Source: an uncultured Marinococcus sp.
GTDB lineage: Bacteria; Bacillota; Bacilli; Bacillales; Marinococcaceae
DNA length: 64,000 nt
Direction: 5' to 3'
Assembly: GCF_947493875.1 (NCBI RefSeq)
Contig: NZ_CANLSU010000002.1
Coordinates: forward strand, 310,001 to 374,000
Shown here: positions 1 to 11,704 of the stretch, in pieces
Layout: each line of letters opens with the position of its first letter
Numbering within the stretch: the stretch's first letter is position 1
Translations under genes and position numbers: made by a program
The notes under the pieces: model-generated
What the model was told of the DNA's origin: nothing
What the model saw: only the letters and a program-made list of their open reading frames with translations
The model's database searches: none

Positions 1-523
1 AAAAGGGGTGCACCGGCTCGTGCGGATTTCCCCGTTTGACTCCTCCGGGCGCCGGCACACCTCATTTGTCTCCTGCGAAGTTATGCCTGAAATGGAAGAC
101 TCCGTGGAGGTAGAAGTGCGGACGGAGGATTTGAGAATCGATACGTACCGTGCGAGCGGTGCCGGCGGTCAGCACGTAAACACGACGGACTCCGCCGTGC
201 GGATCACCCACCTGCCGACAAACATCATCGTTACCTGTCAAAACGAACGGTCCCAGCTGAAAAACCGGGATCAGGCGATGAAAATGCTGCGGGCGAAGCT
301 GTACCAGCGCCAGATTGAAGAACGTCAGCAGGAAATGGATGAGATCCGCGGAGAACAGAAAGAAATCGGCTGGGGAAGCCAGATCCGTTCCTACGTTTTC
401 CATCCGTACAACATGGTAAAAGACCACCGGACGAATGTGGAGATGGGAAACACGCAGTCAGTGATGGACGGCAATCTTGACCCATTCATCGATGAGTACC
501 TGCGTGCAAGCATGAAAGTATAA
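1..523 (+). CDS. prfB: Peptide chain release factor 2, C-terminal part (5' end outside window)
   Basis: Release factor 2 recognises UGA and UAA stop codons and triggers peptide release on the ribosome. The visible part, about 173 residues in frame from base 2, contains the RF2-type SPF recognition tripeptide (bases 29-37) and the GGQ peptidyl-hydrolysis motif (bases 164-172), followed by the usual helical C-terminus ending in [10 protein letters not shown]. The reading frame is open to the left edge (K-G-V-H-R-L), so the N-terminal domain and the programmed frameshift site that many prfB genes carry lie outside the window. The SPF motif distinguishes it from RF1. A strong terminator follows directly. 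Identification is secure. Confidence 0.97.
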   Translation, partial: KGVHRLVRISPFDSSGRRHTSFVSCEVMPEMEDSVEVEVRTEDLRIDTYRASGAGGQHVNTTDSAVRITHLPTNIIVTCQNERSQLKNRDQAMKMLRAKLYQRQIEERQQEMDEIRGEQKEIGWGSQIRSYVFHPYNMVKDHRTNVEMGNTQSVMDGNLDPFIDEYLRASMKV

Positions 524-540
524 CAGAGGGCACAATCAGC

Positions 541-566
541 AGCCTGCGTTCGCGCAGGCTCTTTTT
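541..566 (+). terminator. Rho-independent terminator of prfB
   Basis: A perfect 8-bp stem AGCCTGCG/CGCAGGCT with a stable TTCG tetraloop is followed by CTTTTT. It lies 17 bases after the prfB stop and separates prfB from the next gene. Confidence 0.93.
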
Positions 567-592
567 ACGTCAAATCAAAAGGAGGAAGTGTA

Positions 593-1471
593 ATGGTAAA
601 CCGAAGAAGAAAACCAATGTCAAAAACGGCGCTGAAATGGGTCAACGGGTTCCAGATCTTTATCGGAACGGCTGTGGTGGCTGTTTCATATAACGCTTTT
701 TTACTGCCGAACTCGATCGCCTCCGGAGGGGTAAGCGGTTTTGCGACCCTGCTGGAGGCCTCACTGAATGTAGAACCGGCTATAACGATAGGGATCACCA
801 ACGTCCTCCTTTTCATTCTCGGTCTCCTGCTTCTTGGAGGCCTCCAATACGGGGCAAAAACGATAATCGGAACGCTGTTTTTGCCGTTTATTGTTTATTT
901 TACGAGGAACTGGGACATCGGTATTGATGATCCGCTGCTTGGCGCGTTGTTTGGTGGAATCGGAGTGGGCTTTGGGCTCGGACTGGTGTTTCGGGCCAGT
1001 GCTTCGACTGGAGGCACGGATCTTTTAGCTCAAATCATTCATAAATACGCCGGGGGGACGCTTGGTACATCGGTCTTTATTATGGACGGACTGATTGTTA
1101 CGGGCTCGGCATTCATCTTTGGCCTGGAATTCGCGCTGTATGCCCTTATTTCGTTATTTGTTACGGGTAGAACCATTGATGTTGTGCAGACCGGCCTGGG
1201 CTATGCCAAGGTGGCATTTGTGATTACAAAGCATGAAGAAACGGTGCGTAAATCTATTTTAAAAGAAGTGGACCGAGGGGTAACCAAACTCGAAGGACGC
1301 GGAGGCTTTACCAATGATGCGCGTCCAGTGCTGATGTGCGTCGTCAACCGTGGGGAGGTTACCCGACTGAAGCGTGTGATCCAGCTGCAGGATCCCGAAG
1401 CCTTTGTGGTCGTCAGCAACGCTTCGGAAGTGCTTGGCCAGGGATTTGAGAATCAGGGGAACTCTGTGTAA
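593..1471 (+). CDS. YitT/YvjA family membrane protein (DUF2179 C-terminus)
   Basis: A 292-residue protein of the YitT family. It has a short basic N-terminus, about five hydrophobic membrane segments (roughly residues 22-175, including a glycine-rich GGIGVGFGLGLVFRASAST stretch) and a C-terminal cytoplasmic DUF2179 domain (about 205-285). The family is common in Firmicutes; its transported substrate, if any, is unknown. The ATG start has a good AAGGAGGAAG ribosome site 4-12 bases upstream. It stands alone between the prfB terminator and a noncoding repeat region. It most resembles B. subtilis YvjA by context. Family assignment is firm, function is not known. Confidence 0.85.
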   Translation: MVNRRRKPMSKTALKWVNGFQIFIGTAVVAVSYNAFLLPNSIASGGVSGFATLLEASLNVEPAITIGITNVLLFILGLLLLGGLQYGAKTIIGTLFLPFIVYFTRNWDIGIDDPLLGALFGGIGVGFGLGLVFRASASTGGTDLLAQIIHKYAGGTLGTSVFIMDGLIVTGSAFIFGLEFALYALISLFVTGRTIDVVQTGLGYAKVAFVITKHEETVRKSILKEVDRGVTKLEGRGGFTNDARPVLMCVVNRGEVTRLKRVIQLQDPEAFVVVSNASEVLGQGFENQGNSV

Positions 1472-1492
1472 AAAAGCGGAAGCGCCAACATT

Positions 1493-1507
1493 GTGTTTCA
1501 GAAACAC
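1493..1507. repeat. 15-bp palindrome GTGTTTCAGAAACAC
   Basis: A perfect inverted repeat GTGTTTC-A-GAAACAC lies 22 bases after the YitT gene stop. The arms are adjacent, so it is more like a dimeric protein-binding site than an RNA hairpin. No known operator is recognised and no T-run follows. Confidence 0.35.
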
Positions 1508-1526
1508 AGAAGTTCATGCTACACTA

Positions 1527-1575
1527 AAGAAAAGCGCAGAGCGTTCGTTTATCACCCGGGACGGCTCGCCGTTTT
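1527..1575 (+). repeat. Composite intergenic repeat, copy 1 (uninterrupted)
   Basis: Two blocks, a 25-base block ending GCGTTCGTTTA (1527-1551) and a 21-base block starting CCCGGGACGGCTCGC (1555-1575), are separated by only TCA. Both blocks recur at 1701-1810 with one mismatch each. The 427-base interval 1472-1898 shows no convincing gene, so this looks like a dispersed noncoding element. Whether other copies exist in the genome cannot be seen here. Confidence 0.7.
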
Positions 1576-1700
1576 CAATCGGATTGGGACGAAGTCGCAA
1601 ACGATTTGAAAATGCGAATGGACTCGGGTGGTAACGCTCGGAGCTGGACAGTAAGAAAGGTGGAGCCACCCTGAACAGCTGGGTGACGGAACTGGACAAA

Positions 1701-1810
1701 AAGAAAAGCGTAGAGCGTTCGTTTAAAAAAGGAAGTTCGATGAAGGGTGTCACGGTTGTGACACCATCGAACTGACCTGCTTCGCAGGCCCCGGGACGGC
1801 TCGCTGTTTT
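1701..1810 (+). repeat. Composite intergenic repeat, copy 2 (interrupted by 64 bases of hairpin)
   Basis: The first block (1701-1725) matches copy 1 at 24 of 25 positions and the second block (1790-1810) at 20 of 21. Here the blocks are 64 bases apart instead of 3. The insert holds a large imperfect hairpin (1734-1773: arms AGTTCGAT/ATCGAACT and GGTGTCAC/GTGACACC with a GGTT loop and a 4-base bulge) and a small hairpin CCTGC-TTC-GCAGG (1776-1788). Confidence 0.7.
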
Positions 1811-1898
1811 GATTCGGGGAAAGCAGCCTGTGCAGCTGATTCCTCTTTCGTATAGTCTGGGATTTGATTATGACTTTAATAAAGCTGGAGTGAAATAG

Positions 1899-3359
1899 AT
1901 GAAGAAAAACATCAAAGTGACGGCAGCAATTCTGGTCACAGCAGCGGCAGCCGGGACCGGGGGTGCAGCCGTAGGTGCTTCTGTCTGGGGAGGAGATTCG
2001 GGAGCGTCCTCCTCCGCCTTGTCCGAATCCGGTTCGGACAGTGGAGCGCAAAACGTGTCAGAAGAGGACTTAAACAAAATCAGTTCAGTGTATGATCTGA
2101 TTGACTCCGAATACATGAGAGAAGTGGACGATGATGCGTTGGTGCAGGGGGCAATCGAAGGAATGATCGGAGAACTCGATGACCCTCACTCCAGCTACAT
2201 GAGCGAAAGCACAGCACAGGAATTCACGCAGTCGCTGGATTCGTCCTTTGAAGGCATCGGAGCTGAAGTAAATAAATCCGGGAACGCAGTAACGATCGTT
2301 TCTCCAATTGACGATTCCCCGGCAGAAGCCGCCGGCCTGCAGCCGAATGATGATATTTTGGAAATTAACGGAGAAAGCACAGAAAACCTTGAACTTAATG
2401 AGGCAGTTCTGAAAATCCGGGGAGAAAAAGGAACGAATGTAAATCTCACTGTCCAGCGTGGAAGCAGCGAGCCCTTTAATGTTGAAGTGGAGCGCGATGA
2501 AATTCCGATCGAAACCGTAGAGGGTGAAGTGATCGAGCAGGATGGCGAAAGCATCGGTTATCTGAATATATCGTCATTTTCTGAAAATACAGCCAATGAG
2601 TTCGAAACCCAGCTCGAGCAGGTGGAGAGTGAAAACATTGACGGACTGGTGATTGATGTCCGGGGAAATCCGGGCGGTTATTTGAATGCGGTGGAGGATA
2701 TCGGCAGCATGATTATTCCTGGCGGAGAGCCGATAGTTGAAATTGAAGACCGTGAAGGTACGATTTCAGAAGTGACTTCTTCTTTAGAGGAGAACAAGGA
2801 TTATCCGGTAGTTGGCGTGGTTGATCAGGGAAGTGTATCTGCTTCTGAAATTCTGGCAGCTGCAATGAAGGAGGCCGGAAACTTTGAGCTGGTAGGGCAG
2901 ACAACCTATGGCAAAGGAACGGTTCAGCAGGTGATGGAGCTAGATGATGGAAGTGACGTGAAGCTCTCTGTCTCTAAATGGCTGACGCCGGAAGAAAACT
3001 GGATTAATGAAGAAGGCGTGGAACCGACCATTGAGCAGGAGCAGCCCGATTATTTCCAGGCATCTATTTTATCCATTGATGAAGCCCTGGAGCCGGATAC
3101 GACGGGTGAAAATATTGCCACTGCACAGACGCTCTTAAAAGGAGCCGGGTTCGATCCGGGACGTGAGGACGGGTACTACAGCGAAGAAACAGAAGCGGCA
3201 GTACAGGATTTCCAGGAGGAACAGAAGGATCTGGAAGCCACTGGGACGCTGACGCCGGAAACAGCAGACGCGCTGAATGATTTAGTGCTTGAAAAAGTCC
3301 AGAACAGAGACAATGACAAGCAGCTGCAGCGCGCGCTTGATACAGTCACAGAGCAATAA
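1899..3359 (+). CDS. ctpB: Carboxy-terminal processing serine protease CtpB (S41 family)
   Basis: A secreted S41 tail-specific protease of 486 residues. In B. subtilis CtpB cleaves SpoIVFA and so helps activate sigma-K during sporulation. The N-terminus is a signal sequence or anchor (residues 1-30). A low-complexity acidic/serine linker, a PDZ domain (about 110-195) and the S41 core follow; Ser314 (GSVSASEI), Lys339 (TYGKGTVQ) and Gln343 form the expected catalytic set with the usual 25-residue Ser-Lys spacing. A peptidoglycan-binding domain (about 410-475) ends the protein. The composition is strongly acidic, as in salt-adapted species. The start is supported by GGAGTG upstream. In B. subtilis ftsE-ftsX precede ctpB; here they are absent. 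Confidence 0.92.
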   Translation: MKKNIKVTAAILVTAAAAGTGGAAVGASVWGGDSGASSSALSESGSDSGAQNVSEEDLNKISSVYDLIDSEYMREVDDDALVQGAIEGMIGELDDPHSSYMSESTAQEFTQSLDSSFEGIGAEVNKSGNAVTIVSPIDDSPAEAAGLQPNDDILEINGESTENLELNEAVLKIRGEKGTNVNLTVQRGSSEPFNVEVERDEIPIETVEGEVIEQDGESIGYLNISSFSENTANEFETQLEQVESENIDGLVIDVRGNPGGYLNAVEDIGSMIIPGGEPIVEIEDREGTISEVTSSLEENKDYPVVGVVDQGSVSASEILAAAMKEAGNFELVGQTTYGKGTVQQVMELDDGSDVKLSVSKWLTPEENWINEEGVEPTIEQEQPDYFQASILSIDEALEPDTTGENIATAQTLLKGAGFDPGREDGYYSEETEAAVQDFQEEQKDLEATGTLTPETADALNDLVLEKVQNRDNDKQLQRALDTVTEQ

Positions 3360-3423
3360 ATGAAGGCTGGATGATGCCGGTGGCCGGGTTCTGCCCGGTC
3401 CGAAGAAAAGGGGGAAATAGTGG

Positions 3424-4617
3424 ATGCAGGGAATAATCGGTGAAATTGGTCCTGCGTTAGCGTGGTTTTTTCTGAACCCGCTGACTTACATAATGATAGC
3501 AGCCATGCTTATGATTGGTTATCTTCGGGTGAAAAGAGAACGAAAAATGTTTCATGCAAAAATGTATCCAATGCTGATGGAATTAACAATGAGTGTTATT
3601 CCGGCGATAGTAATCGCTGCTTTTGTCTCGGTCATCACCATTGTTACGGGCATTTCACTGCCTCTTGGAGCAGTCCTGCTTGCGATGGTGATCAGTGCCC
3701 TGCTGGCAGTGTCAGGCCTGCACCGCTGGCTGACCGCTCTGCACGTATGGGGTACGGCATTTTTAGCCGCTCTGGCGCTTGATGCTGTCGGGATCACAGT
3801 ACCATTTTTCTCTGTGGGAGCCTGGCTCGGAAACGGCTTTGATGCTTTTTCTCTGATGGTCTGGCTCGCAGTGCTCACGCTCGCGGAAGGAATACTGATT
3901 GTCTGGAACGGTACAAGGTTTTTTTCTCCCCTTCGGACGGTCAGCCGCCGCGGCAAGCCGATTGGCGGCCAGATTACGCACCGTATCTGGATGCTCCCGG
4001 TATTTCTGTTTATCCCGGGAAGTGCTGTTGAAGCGGGAGGCTGGTGGCCGCTCCTTCCGGGCGGAGCTGCTTTTTCCCTTCTTTTGCTTCCGGCAGTGAT
4101 CGGCATACGTATGAAAACCTTCGACCGTCTGGCATCTGTACAGGTGCGGTCGGCCGGCTGGTGGGTCGTGCGAATCGCTGTTCTTGCCGGCGCTGGTGCA
4201 GCACTTGCTTATTTTTACAGTGGATGGATTATTCCAGTAATTGCGGCTGTCCTGATTCTGCTGCGGGAATGGGTGACCATTGCGGCCGGCAGTTCAGCTA
4301 AAAGCAATTTTCTGTACACTCTCCGCAGCGAAGGAATATCTGTACTCGCTGTTTTGCCGGAGTCTCCGGCAGACCGGATGCATATTAAAGCAGGTGAAGT
4401 CATCCGGCGGGTGAACAGTGAAAAAGTATATGATGAAGCGAGCCTCTACCGGGCGGTGCAGAAAAATTCCGCCTACTGCCGGCTGGACGTGGAGGATATT
4501 AACGGAGAGCTCCGCCAGGCGCAGGCAGCGCTTTACAGCAATCAGCACCATCAGCTTGGAATATTAATGATCAATAAAGAACGAACGGCACCGGAAAGCA
4601 TCCATACGGCCCAGTAA
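3424..4617 (+). CDS. minJ: Cell-division topological protein MinJ (membrane protein with C-terminal PDZ)
   Basis: A 397-residue protein, the same length as B. subtilis MinJ, which links DivIVA to MinCD and helps place the division septum. It has about seven or eight hydrophobic segments over residues 1-290 and a PDZ domain at about 300-380 (LPESPADRMHIKAGEVIRRV). The gene follows ctpB by 64 bases, the B. subtilis order, and ends in a strong terminator before uvrB. The ribosome site AAGGGGGAAAT precedes the ATG. Sequence conservation in this family is low, so the assignment leans on architecture, length and neighbours. The alternative is a generic PDZ membrane protein. Confidence 0.8.
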   Translation: MQGIIGEIGPALAWFFLNPLTYIMIAAMLMIGYLRVKRERKMFHAKMYPMLMELTMSVIPAIVIAAFVSVITIVTGISLPLGAVLLAMVISALLAVSGLHRWLTALHVWGTAFLAALALDAVGITVPFFSVGAWLGNGFDAFSLMVWLAVLTLAEGILIVWNGTRFFSPLRTVSRRGKPIGGQITHRIWMLPVFLFIPGSAVEAGGWWPLLPGGAAFSLLLLPAVIGIRMKTFDRLASVQVRSAGWWVVRIAVLAGAGAALAYFYSGWIIPVIAAVLILLREWVTIAAGSSAKSNFLYTLRSEGISVLAVLPESPADRMHIKAGEVIRRVNSEKVYDEASLYRAVQKNSAYCRLDVEDINGELRQAQAALYSNQHHQLGILMINKERTAPESIHTAQ

Positions 4618-4648
4618 AACAGAACCCTCTGCCGGGTTCTGTTTTTTG
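4618..4648 (+). terminator. Rho-independent terminator after minJ
   Basis: A perfect 10-bp stem AACAGAACCC/GGGTTCTGTT with loop TCTGCC is followed by a T-run. It starts at the base after the minJ stop codon. Confidence 0.93.
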
Positions 4649-4675
4649 TATAGGTCGGGGAAAATGTCATTTTCT

Positions 4676-4703
4676 TTGCATTTACAGGGGAGTGGAGTAC
4701 AAT
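4676..4703 (+). promoter_or_regulatory. Sigma-A promoter for uvrBA
   Basis: TTGCAT (4676-4681) and TACAAT (4698-4703) with a 16-base spacer. The SOS box lies 9 bases downstream of the -10, where LexA binding would block transcription. Confidence 0.7.
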
Positions 4704-4711
4704 AATAATAG

Positions 4712-4725
4712 CGAATATACGTTCG
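4712..4725. promoter_or_regulatory. LexA (SOS) operator of uvrBA
   Basis: CGAATATACGTTCG matches the Gram-positive LexA/DinR consensus CGAAC-N4-GTTCG with a single mismatch (T for C at position 5). uvrB is a classical SOS gene in Bacillus, so the site fits the gene. Confidence 0.85.
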
Positions 4726-4809
4726 TTTTTGTGTTGTTTCTTTCCAATCTTCACGTGGTATAGTAAATAGACATATGACCGGAACGCAGACAGGAAGTGA
4801 GGGACTAAT

Positions 4810-6786
4810 ATGAACGAAACATTTGAACTGGCGAGTAGATATAATCCGGCCGGCGACCAGCCGCAGGCGATTGAAAAGCTGGTTCAAGGGTTAAAGGACG
4901 GAAAAAGATACCAGACGCTGCTTGGGGCGACAGGGACCGGGAAAACGTTTACAGTATCCAATGTGTTAACAGAAGTGAACCGGCCGACGCTTGTTATGGC
5001 GCACAATAAGACGCTTGCCGGGCAGTTATATAATGAATTTAAAGAAATGTTTCCAAATAATGCAGTAGAATATTTTGTGAGCTATTACGACTACTATCAG
5101 CCGGAGGCCTACGTACCGCAGACAGACCAGTTTATCGAAAAAGACGCGAGCATTAATGATGAAATTGACAAACTAAGGCACTCGGCGACGAGCGCCTTAT
5201 TTGAGCGGGAAGACGTTATTATCGTGGCCAGCGTTTCCTGCATTTATGGTCTCGGCTCGCCGGAGGATTACAGGGATCTGATGCTGTCACTCCGGACGGG
5301 TATGGAGATCGAACGGGATCAGATTCTCCGGAAGCTCGTGGATATTCAATACGAGCGCAACGACATTAATTTCGTGCGCGGAACGTTTCGCGTGCGCGGT
5401 GACGTGGTCGAAATTTTCCCGGCATCAAGAGAAGAGCACTGCATTCGTGTTGAAATGTTTGGCGATGAAATCGACCGGATCACCGAGGTGGACGCTCTGA
5501 CCGGCGAAGTTATCGGTGAACGTTCACATGCTGCCATTTTTCCGGCATCCCACTTTGTGACGAGGGAAGAAAAAATGGAGCGGGCCATTAAAAATATTCA
5601 GCAGGAGCTTCAGGAGCAGCTTGAAAAGTTCCGGGCAAACGGCCGGGAGCTTGAAGCGCAGCGGCTTGAGCAGCGAACCAATTACGACCTCGAAATGATG
5701 CAGGAGATGGGCTTTTGCTCCGGGATTGAAAACTATTCGAGGCATCTGACCTTCCGGAATCCCGGAGATGCACCGTATACATTGATTGACTATTTTCCAG
5801 ATGATTTTTTACTCGTGGTGGATGAGTCCCACGTTACGCTTCCGCAGGTGCGCGGCATGTACAACGGGGACCAGGCCAGAAAGCAGGTGCTCGTGGACCA
5901 CGGCTTCCGGCTTCCGTCCGCGATGGACAACCGTCCGTTGAAATTTGATGAATTTGAAGGGCGGATCAACCAGGCGATGTTTATTTCCGCAACGCCTGGT
6001 CCGTATGAGCTCGAGCACGCTCCGGAAGTCATTGAACAGATTATCCGGCCGACCGGGCTGCTCGACCCGACAGTGGAAGTGAAGCCGATTGAAGGACAAA
6101 TCGATGACTTGATTGGGGAAATCCATGAGCGGCGGGAGCAAAATGAGCGGGTGCTCGTGACGACGCTCACGAAGAAAATGGCAGAGGATTTGACCAACTA
6201 TTTAAAAGAGCTCGGTATCCGGGTAAAGTATCTGCACTCGGACATTAAAACGCTCGAGAGGATCGACATCATCCGCCAGCTCCGCCTCGGCCAGTTTGAC
6301 GTTCTGGTCGGTATCAACCTTCTCCGGGAAGGGCTGGACATTCCGGAAGTGTCGTTGATTGGCATTCTGGATGCAGATAAGGAAGGCTTTCTGCGCGCGG
6401 AGCGCTCCCTTATCCAGACAATGGGCCGTGCTGCCCGGAACGACCGTGGGCATGTTATTATGTACGCAGACAAAATGACGCGTTCGATGGACGTGGCGAT
6501 CAGTGAAACGAACCGCCGCCGCGAGATCCAGATAGCGCATAACGAAAAATACGGCATTACACCGAAAACGATCCAAAAAGAAATCCCTGCCCTCATTCAG
6601 GCAACGGTCAGCTCAGAGGATTCATCCGATATTGATAAACCAGCTCTTGATAAAATGAGCAAGACGGAGCGGAAAAAAGTAATTGACCAAATGGAAGACG
6701 AAATGAAACAGGCAGCCAAAGACCTGCAGTTTGAACGCGCAGCGGAACTGCGCGATATGGTATTAGAACTTAAAGCGGAAGGATGA
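4810..6786 (+). CDS. uvrB: Excinuclease ABC subunit B
   Basis: UvrB is the damage-verification helicase-like subunit of nucleotide excision repair. It is loaded by UvrA and then recruits UvrC. The 658-residue protein has Walker A GATGTGKT (39-46), the [12 protein letters not shown] beta-hairpin that probes DNA (about 92-103), the C-terminal helicase motifs (including [13 protein letters not shown] and QTMGRAARN) and a UvrC-interacting UVR domain at the end ([21 protein letters not shown]). It is followed by uvrA 7 bases later, and an SOS operator lies upstream. Full length and intact. Confidence 0.98.
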   Translation: MNETFELASRYNPAGDQPQAIEKLVQGLKDGKRYQTLLGATGTGKTFTVSNVLTEVNRPTLVMAHNKTLAGQLYNEFKEMFPNNAVEYFVSYYDYYQPEAYVPQTDQFIEKDASINDEIDKLRHSATSALFEREDVIIVASVSCIYGLGSPEDYRDLMLSLRTGMEIERDQILRKLVDIQYERNDINFVRGTFRVRGDVVEIFPASREEHCIRVEMFGDEIDRITEVDALTGEVIGERSHAAIFPASHFVTREEKMERAIKNIQQELQEQLEKFRANGRELEAQRLEQRTNYDLEMMQEMGFCSGIENYSRHLTFRNPGDAPYTLIDYFPDDFLLVVDESHVTLPQVRGMYNGDQARKQVLVDHGFRLPSAMDNRPLKFDEFEGRINQAMFISATPGPYELEHAPEVIEQIIRPTGLLDPTVEVKPIEGQIDDLIGEIHERREQNERVLVTTLTKKMAEDLTNYLKELGIRVKYLHSDIKTLERIDIIRQLRLGQFDVLVGINLLREGLDIPEVSLIGILDADKEGFLRAERSLIQTMGRAARNDRGHVIMYADKMTRSMDVAISETNRRREIQIAHNEKYGITPKTIQKEIPALIQATVSSEDSSDIDKPALDKMSKTERKKVIDQMEDEMKQAAKDLQFERAAELRDMVLELKAEG

Positions 6787-6793
6787 CCAACGA

Positions 6794-9679
<2,886 letters not shown>

Positions 9680-9784
9680 AAGAATCGACTGAAACGAATA
9701 ATATTGTTCTTCGTATGTAATAGGAAGCAGAAGGCTGATAGTCCACGTACCGGTTCTGATATATTACTGAAGGAGGAACATGAA

Positions 9785-10912
9785 ATGGATGAAGAACGTC
9801 AGCGAATACTGAAAATGATGGAAGACGGCATTATTTCGCTTGAAGAAGGAGAACGGCTGCTCCGGGCTAAAGGATCAGATGCCTCCTCCGGCCCGCAGAC
9901 AGACAGCAAGGAACACGGGGAAGGCCACTCCTCCGAATCCCGGAGAAGCGGCGCCTACCGCACAGATAAGAAAGCGGGCAGCGGCCAGAAGAGAAAAAAC
10001 AAGGAGGATCCGTTTGCGATGCTCTCCGGCTTTTTTGACCATGCGCTTGACCGCGTCAAACGGTTTGACCTCGACTTTAATTTCGGCCCGTCCGTGGATT
10101 TCCAGCATACGTTTGAACATGATGAAAGCGACATTCGTTCGCTCGACATGTTTATCCAAAATGGAAGCCTTATCTGTCAGAAGTGGGAAGGGAACACCAT
10201 CCGTGTTGCCTGCCAGGTAAAAGCTTACACAGAAGAAAGTGAAGATGCAGCCCGGCGAGAGTTTATCGAAGGCACTGAGTTTGACTCCCGGAGCGGAAAG
10301 CTCCGCTTTGCTTCAAGGTCCGGCAATTATAAAGTTCAGGCGGTCGTTTATGTGCCGGAAAAATCCATGGATAAAATGGATGTATCCACGTTTAACGGAG
10401 ACGTCAGAATTGACGGAGTTCAAACAGACAATCTGTACGTTAAAGCAAGCAACGGGGCAATCACAGTACTGCATGCTTCCGCCGGCTATCTGGCAGTGGA
10501 AACGGCCAACGGGGCCGTGGAGCTGAAGGAAGGCAGAATCGGCAGCGCCGACGTCAAAACGTGGAATGGCTCGATTCATTACGACGGATCGCTCTCAGAT
10601 ATTGAGGCAGAGGCGCTGAACGGAGCGATTACAGCCCGGTATACGTCACTGAGTGAAAGGAGCCGGGCACTTCTTTCCACTAAGACGGGGAGCATCAAGG
10701 TGATTACACCTCGGGATATCCGAACGGAGGGCGTGCTCCGGACAAACGTCGGGAATTACAAGTGTCTGCTCGACAATATCGAAGTAAAAGAAGAAAAAAG
10801 CGAATTCATGCAAAAATATTATCAGTTTGTATCCAATCCCGACGCGACTCCAACGCTGAGGCTTGAGGCTTCGGCAAAGACAGGTGCGATAACTGTACAG
10901 GATCACGAATAA
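9785..10912 (+). CDS. yvlB: DUF4097 beta-helix protein YvlB
   Basis: A 375-residue protein like B. subtilis YvlB, part of the yvlABCD envelope-stress cluster. The N-terminal helical part (residues 1-30, EERQRILKMMEDGIISLEEG) is followed by a charged linker and, from about residue 130, a repetitive beta-rich DUF4097 domain with recurring N-G-x-[IV] turns (FNGDVRIDG, SNGAITVL, ANGAVELK, WNGSIHYD, LNGAITAR). The start at 9785 is chosen because AAGGAGG (9770-9776) is 8 bases upstream; an in-frame start at 9704 has no ribosome site. It leads into yvlC and yvlD. Molecular function unknown. Confidence 0.85.
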   Translation: MDEERQRILKMMEDGIISLEEGERLLRAKGSDASSGPQTDSKEHGEGHSSESRRSGAYRTDKKAGSGQKRKNKEDPFAMLSGFFDHALDRVKRFDLDFNFGPSVDFQHTFEHDESDIRSLDMFIQNGSLICQKWEGNTIRVACQVKAYTEESEDAARREFIEGTEFDSRSGKLRFASRSGNYKVQAVVYVPEKSMDKMDVSTFNGDVRIDGVQTDNLYVKASNGAITVLHASAGYLAVETANGAVELKEGRIGSADVKTWNGSIHYDGSLSDIEAEALNGAITARYTSLSERSRALLSTKTGSIKVITPRDIRTEGVLRTNVGNYKCLLDNIEVKEEKSEFMQKYYQFVSNPDATPTLRLEASAKTGAITVQDHE

Positions 10913-10933
10913 AAAACTGAAAGGGTGATCAGG

Positions 10934-11140
10934 TTGGCAAAGAAGAAGTTGTATAAATCCCGTGAAGACCGGAAATTAACAGGCGTGTGTGGCGGATTGG
11001 CAGATTATCTCGGCTGGGATTCATCCTTAATACGGATTATCAGTGTGGTGCTTGTTATCCTTCCCGTTACCTCCTGGGTACTGCTGATTTATCTCGTATT
11101 AGCCGTGCTTCTCCCTAATGAAGAGGACGCCGTCTCCTGA
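10934..11140 (+). CDS. yvlC: PspC-domain membrane protein YvlC (TTG start)
   Basis: A 68-residue PspC-domain protein: a basic stretch KKLYKSREDRKLTGVCGGLA is followed by one amphipathic and one clear membrane helix (about 34-62). PspC proteins act in the phage-shock/envelope-stress response; in B. subtilis yvlC sits in the same cluster. A TTG start at 10934 is preferred because AGGG (10922-10925) lies 8 bases upstream. A GTG at 10925 overlaps that ribosome site and would add three residues. The stop overlaps the yvlD start (TGATG), so translation is coupled. Confidence 0.85.
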   Translation: MAKKKLYKSREDRKLTGVCGGLADYLGWDSSLIRIISVVLVILPVTSWVLLIYLVLAVLLPNEEDAVS

Positions 11141-11502
11141 TGGGCTGTTTAGTACCGTTTATTGTTAACACCATTGCATTGATGGTAGTAGCCGGGTTTT
11201 TCCCCGGCTTTACTATTGACGGCTTTGGGGCAGCTATAGTGGCCGGTTTGGTGTTGACGCTGATTAATCTCGTGATCCGCCCGCTATTAATTTTTTTCAC
11301 CCTCCCGCTTTCTGTCGTAACATTCGGCTTGTTTATTTTTGTGATCAATGCGCTGATGCTGATGCTTACGTCGGCGGTGATGGGAGAAGCCTTTAACATG
11401 TCCGGCTTCGGTATGGCTTTTCTTGCCGCTGTAGTGATCGCTGTTTTAAATATGCTGATGTACAATCTTTTCGTAAACCCGCTGAGCGGAAGAAAAACAT
11501 GA
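11140..11502 (+). CDS. yvlD: YvlD family membrane protein (phage-holin-like superfamily)
   Basis: A 120-residue membrane protein with four hydrophobic helices (about 2-22, 27-50, 55-80, 88-112) and the conserved N-x-[IV]-x-R-P-[IL] turn (LINLVIRPLL). It belongs to the YvlD/holin-like family 4. Its start codon overlaps the stop of yvlC by one base, which marks it as the last gene of the yvlBCD unit. A terminator follows. The family is linked to envelope stress by association only. Confidence 0.85.
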   Translation: MGCLVPFIVNTIALMVVAGFFPGFTIDGFGAAIVAGLVLTLINLVIRPLLIFFTLPLSVVTFGLFIFVINALMLMLTSAVMGEAFNMSGFGMAFLAAVVIAVLNMLMYNLFVNPLSGRKT

Positions 11503-11544
11503 GGTTCTTCCGGAGGCCGGGGAAAATAATAAGAGGTAAAAATT

Positions 11545-11570
11545 GGCCCGCCTGCCGGCGGGTCTTTTTC
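11545..11570 (+). terminator. Rho-independent terminator after yvlD
   Basis: Stem CCCGCC/GGCGGG with loop TGCC, extended by two outer pairs, then TCTTTTTC. Confidence 0.88.
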
Positions 11571-11704
11571 GTGCAGCAGTGAAACTGAAATCCTCTGGAG
11601 CAGGTTCCATCTTCTTTTGAAAACGTGCTACAATAACAACGTACGAAAAGAGAAAGCAAACGCATTCAAAAAACGACAGAGCGATTTTTGAGGGAGGCAG
11701 CACG

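Noticed and set aside
1404-2051. Several open frames in the yitT-ctpB interval (1404-1634 plus, 1514-1753 and 1575-2051 minus)
   Set aside because: They run across repeat blocks and hairpins, lack ribosome sites and have low-complexity Ser/Arg-rich products. The interval is better explained as noncoding repeat.
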